Below are positions 63,165 through 64,000 of a stretch of 64,000 bases of DNA, piece by piece. The number at the start of each line of letters is the position of its first letter. The stretch's first letter is position 1. The notes under the pieces are model-generated. The model had not been told where the DNA came from, searched no databases, and was given only the letters and a program-made list of their open reading frames with translations. Source of the stretch: Halobellus ruber (GTDB lineage: Archaea > Halobacteriota > Halobacteria > Halobacteriales > Haloferacaceae); contig NZ_JACKXD010000002.1 in the NCBI RefSeq assembly GCF_014212355.1, forward strand, positions 372,001 through 436,000. The letters run 5' to 3'. Made by a program: the position numbers and the translations under genes.

Positions 63165-64000
63165 ATGACCGCGACCGCCGGGATCGACGTCCTCCACGTC
63201 GACGACGAGCCCGATTTCGCCGACCTCACGGCCGAGTTCCTGGAGGAGATCGACGGGAGGATCGCAGTCCACACGGAAACGCACCCCGAGGACGGCCTCG
63301 ACTTCCTCGCCGAACGCGACATCGACTGTGTGGTCTCGGATCACGATATGCCGGGGCGGGACGGCATCGAGTTCCTCGGGGCCGTCCGCGAGCGGTATCC
63401 CGACCTCCCCTTCGTCCTCTACACCGGCAAGGGGTCGGAGACGGTCGCCAGCGAGGCGATCTCGGCAGGCGTCACCGACTACCTTCAGAAAGGGACCGGC
63501 ACCGACCAGTACGACCTCCTGGCCAACCGGATCCGGAACGCGGTGACGGCGCGGCGGGCGGAAGCCGACGCCGAAAAGCGCCGCCACCGGCTCGAACAGA
63601 TCCTCAAGACCGTCCCCTCGTGTGTGGTCCAACTCGACCACGAAGGGGAGTTCGTCTTCGCCAACGACCGGGCCGTCGAAGTGCTCGGGCTGTCGGAGTC
63701 GGACCTGACCGACCGGGCGTACAACGATCCCGAGTGGGACATCACCGATCCGGACGGCGATCCGATCCCGGAGCCGGAGCTCCCGTTCCGGCGTGTCCGG
63801 GACACGGGCGAGCCGCTCTACGGCTTCCGCCACACGATCGAGTGGCCCGACGGGACGCGGAAGATCCTCTCGGTCAACGGCGCGCCGCTGTTCGACGCCG
63901 ACGGGAACGTCGACAGCGTCGTCTTCTCGCTGTCGGACATCACCGACCGGCGGAAGCGGAAGGCGGCGCTCGAACGGGCCCGCGCCGAGTACGAACAGTT
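63165..64000 (+). CDS. Receiver-PAS sensor protein (probable hybrid histidine kinase), 3' truncated
   Basis: At least 278 codons run to the right edge without a stop. Residues 1-125 form a response-regulator receiver domain: acidic pair in VLHVDDEPDFADLTAEFLEE, phospho-acceptor Asp in CVVSDHDMPGRDGIEFLG, Thr in FVLYTGKGSETVASEAI, and Lys in GVTDYLQKGTGTDQYDLLAN. A PAS domain follows (about 140-265, QILKTVPSCVVQLDHEGEFV) ending SLSDITDRRKRKAALERA. Haloarchaeal proteins with this order usually continue into more PAS/GAF domains and a HisKA-HATPase pair or a bacterio-opsin-activator HTH; that part lies outside the window. Confidence 0.9.
   Translation, partial: MTATAGIDVLHVDDEPDFADLTAEFLEEIDGRIAVHTETHPEDGLDFLAERDIDCVVSDHDMPGRDGIEFLGAVRERYPDLPFVLYTGKGSETVASEAISAGVTDYLQKGTGTDQYDLLANRIRNAVTARRAEADAEKRRHRLEQILKTVPSCVVQLDHEGEFVFANDRAVEVLGLSESDLTDRAYNDPEWDITDPDGDPIPEPELPFRRVRDTGEPLYGFRHTIEWPDGTRKILSVNGAPLFDADGNVDSVVFSLSDITDRRKRKAALERARAEYEQ

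Overview
The window is high-GC chromosomal DNA from a haloarchaeon (class Halobacteria). The basis is very acidic, Asp/Glu-rich proteins, Tat-type lipoprotein signals on every solute-binding protein, archaeal TATA boxes about 25-40 nt from start codons with little or no leader, a thermosome gene, and haloarchaeal families (DUF4013, DUF4385, a receiver-PAS sensor). I saw no tRNA, rRNA or CRISPR. The genus cannot be named from sequence alone.

Layout. 0-8.6 kb: partial hypothetical gene, EamA exporter, aldehyde dehydrogenase, and a five-gene dipeptide/oligopeptide-type ABC operon. 8.7-12.7 kb: small hypotheticals, an acetyltransferase, a frameshifted DUF4385 gene, an AT-rich patch and a winged-helix regulator. 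12.8-34.4 kb looks like a nitrogen-acquisition island. It holds an HDAC/AcuC-like deacetylase, a polyamine-type ABC operon with a fused permease and a nitrilase-family amidase, a class III aminotransferase with an NrpR-type nitrogen regulator, a UreH/NiCoT-like nickel permease divergent from a complete urease operon (ureB-C-A-G-D-E-F), UspA, a DabA/DabB inorganic-carbon pair, an amidohydrolase and an Lrp regulator. 34.5-46 kb: Na+/Ca2+-type exchanger, DUF2892, P5C dehydrogenase, MFS transporter, sugar-type ABC operon, DUF4013 protein, aldo/keto reductase. 46.1-48.1 kb: an IS1341-type solo tnpB element that beheaded a Gfo/Idh/MocA oxidoreductase, followed by galactokinase. 49.3-54.9 kb is a gene graveyard: acyl-CoA synthetase, 2-hydroxyacid dehydrogenase, IclR and isochorismatase remnants, a MITE-like element, and one intact class V aminotransferase. 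55-64 kb: divergent thermosome, MBL hydrolase, methyltransferase, UspA, ASCH protein, a ribokinase plus nucleoside hydrolase pair, and a truncated receiver-PAS sensor gene.

How the parts may work together (inference). Nickel permease, UreE/G/D/F and urease make a self-contained urea-degrading unit. The adjacent DabAB could trap the CO2 that urease releases. The NrpR/aminotransferase/amidase/polyamine-transporter genes would feed further organic nitrogen.

The most unusual non-coding signal is a 78-79 bp near-palindrome present in five intergenic copies, always flanked by TGA on both sides although its two distinguishable arms occur in both orders. A second, unrelated 74-80 bp palindrome family has two copies. 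A 206-bp element with perfect 12-bp terminal inverted repeats is a likely MITE.
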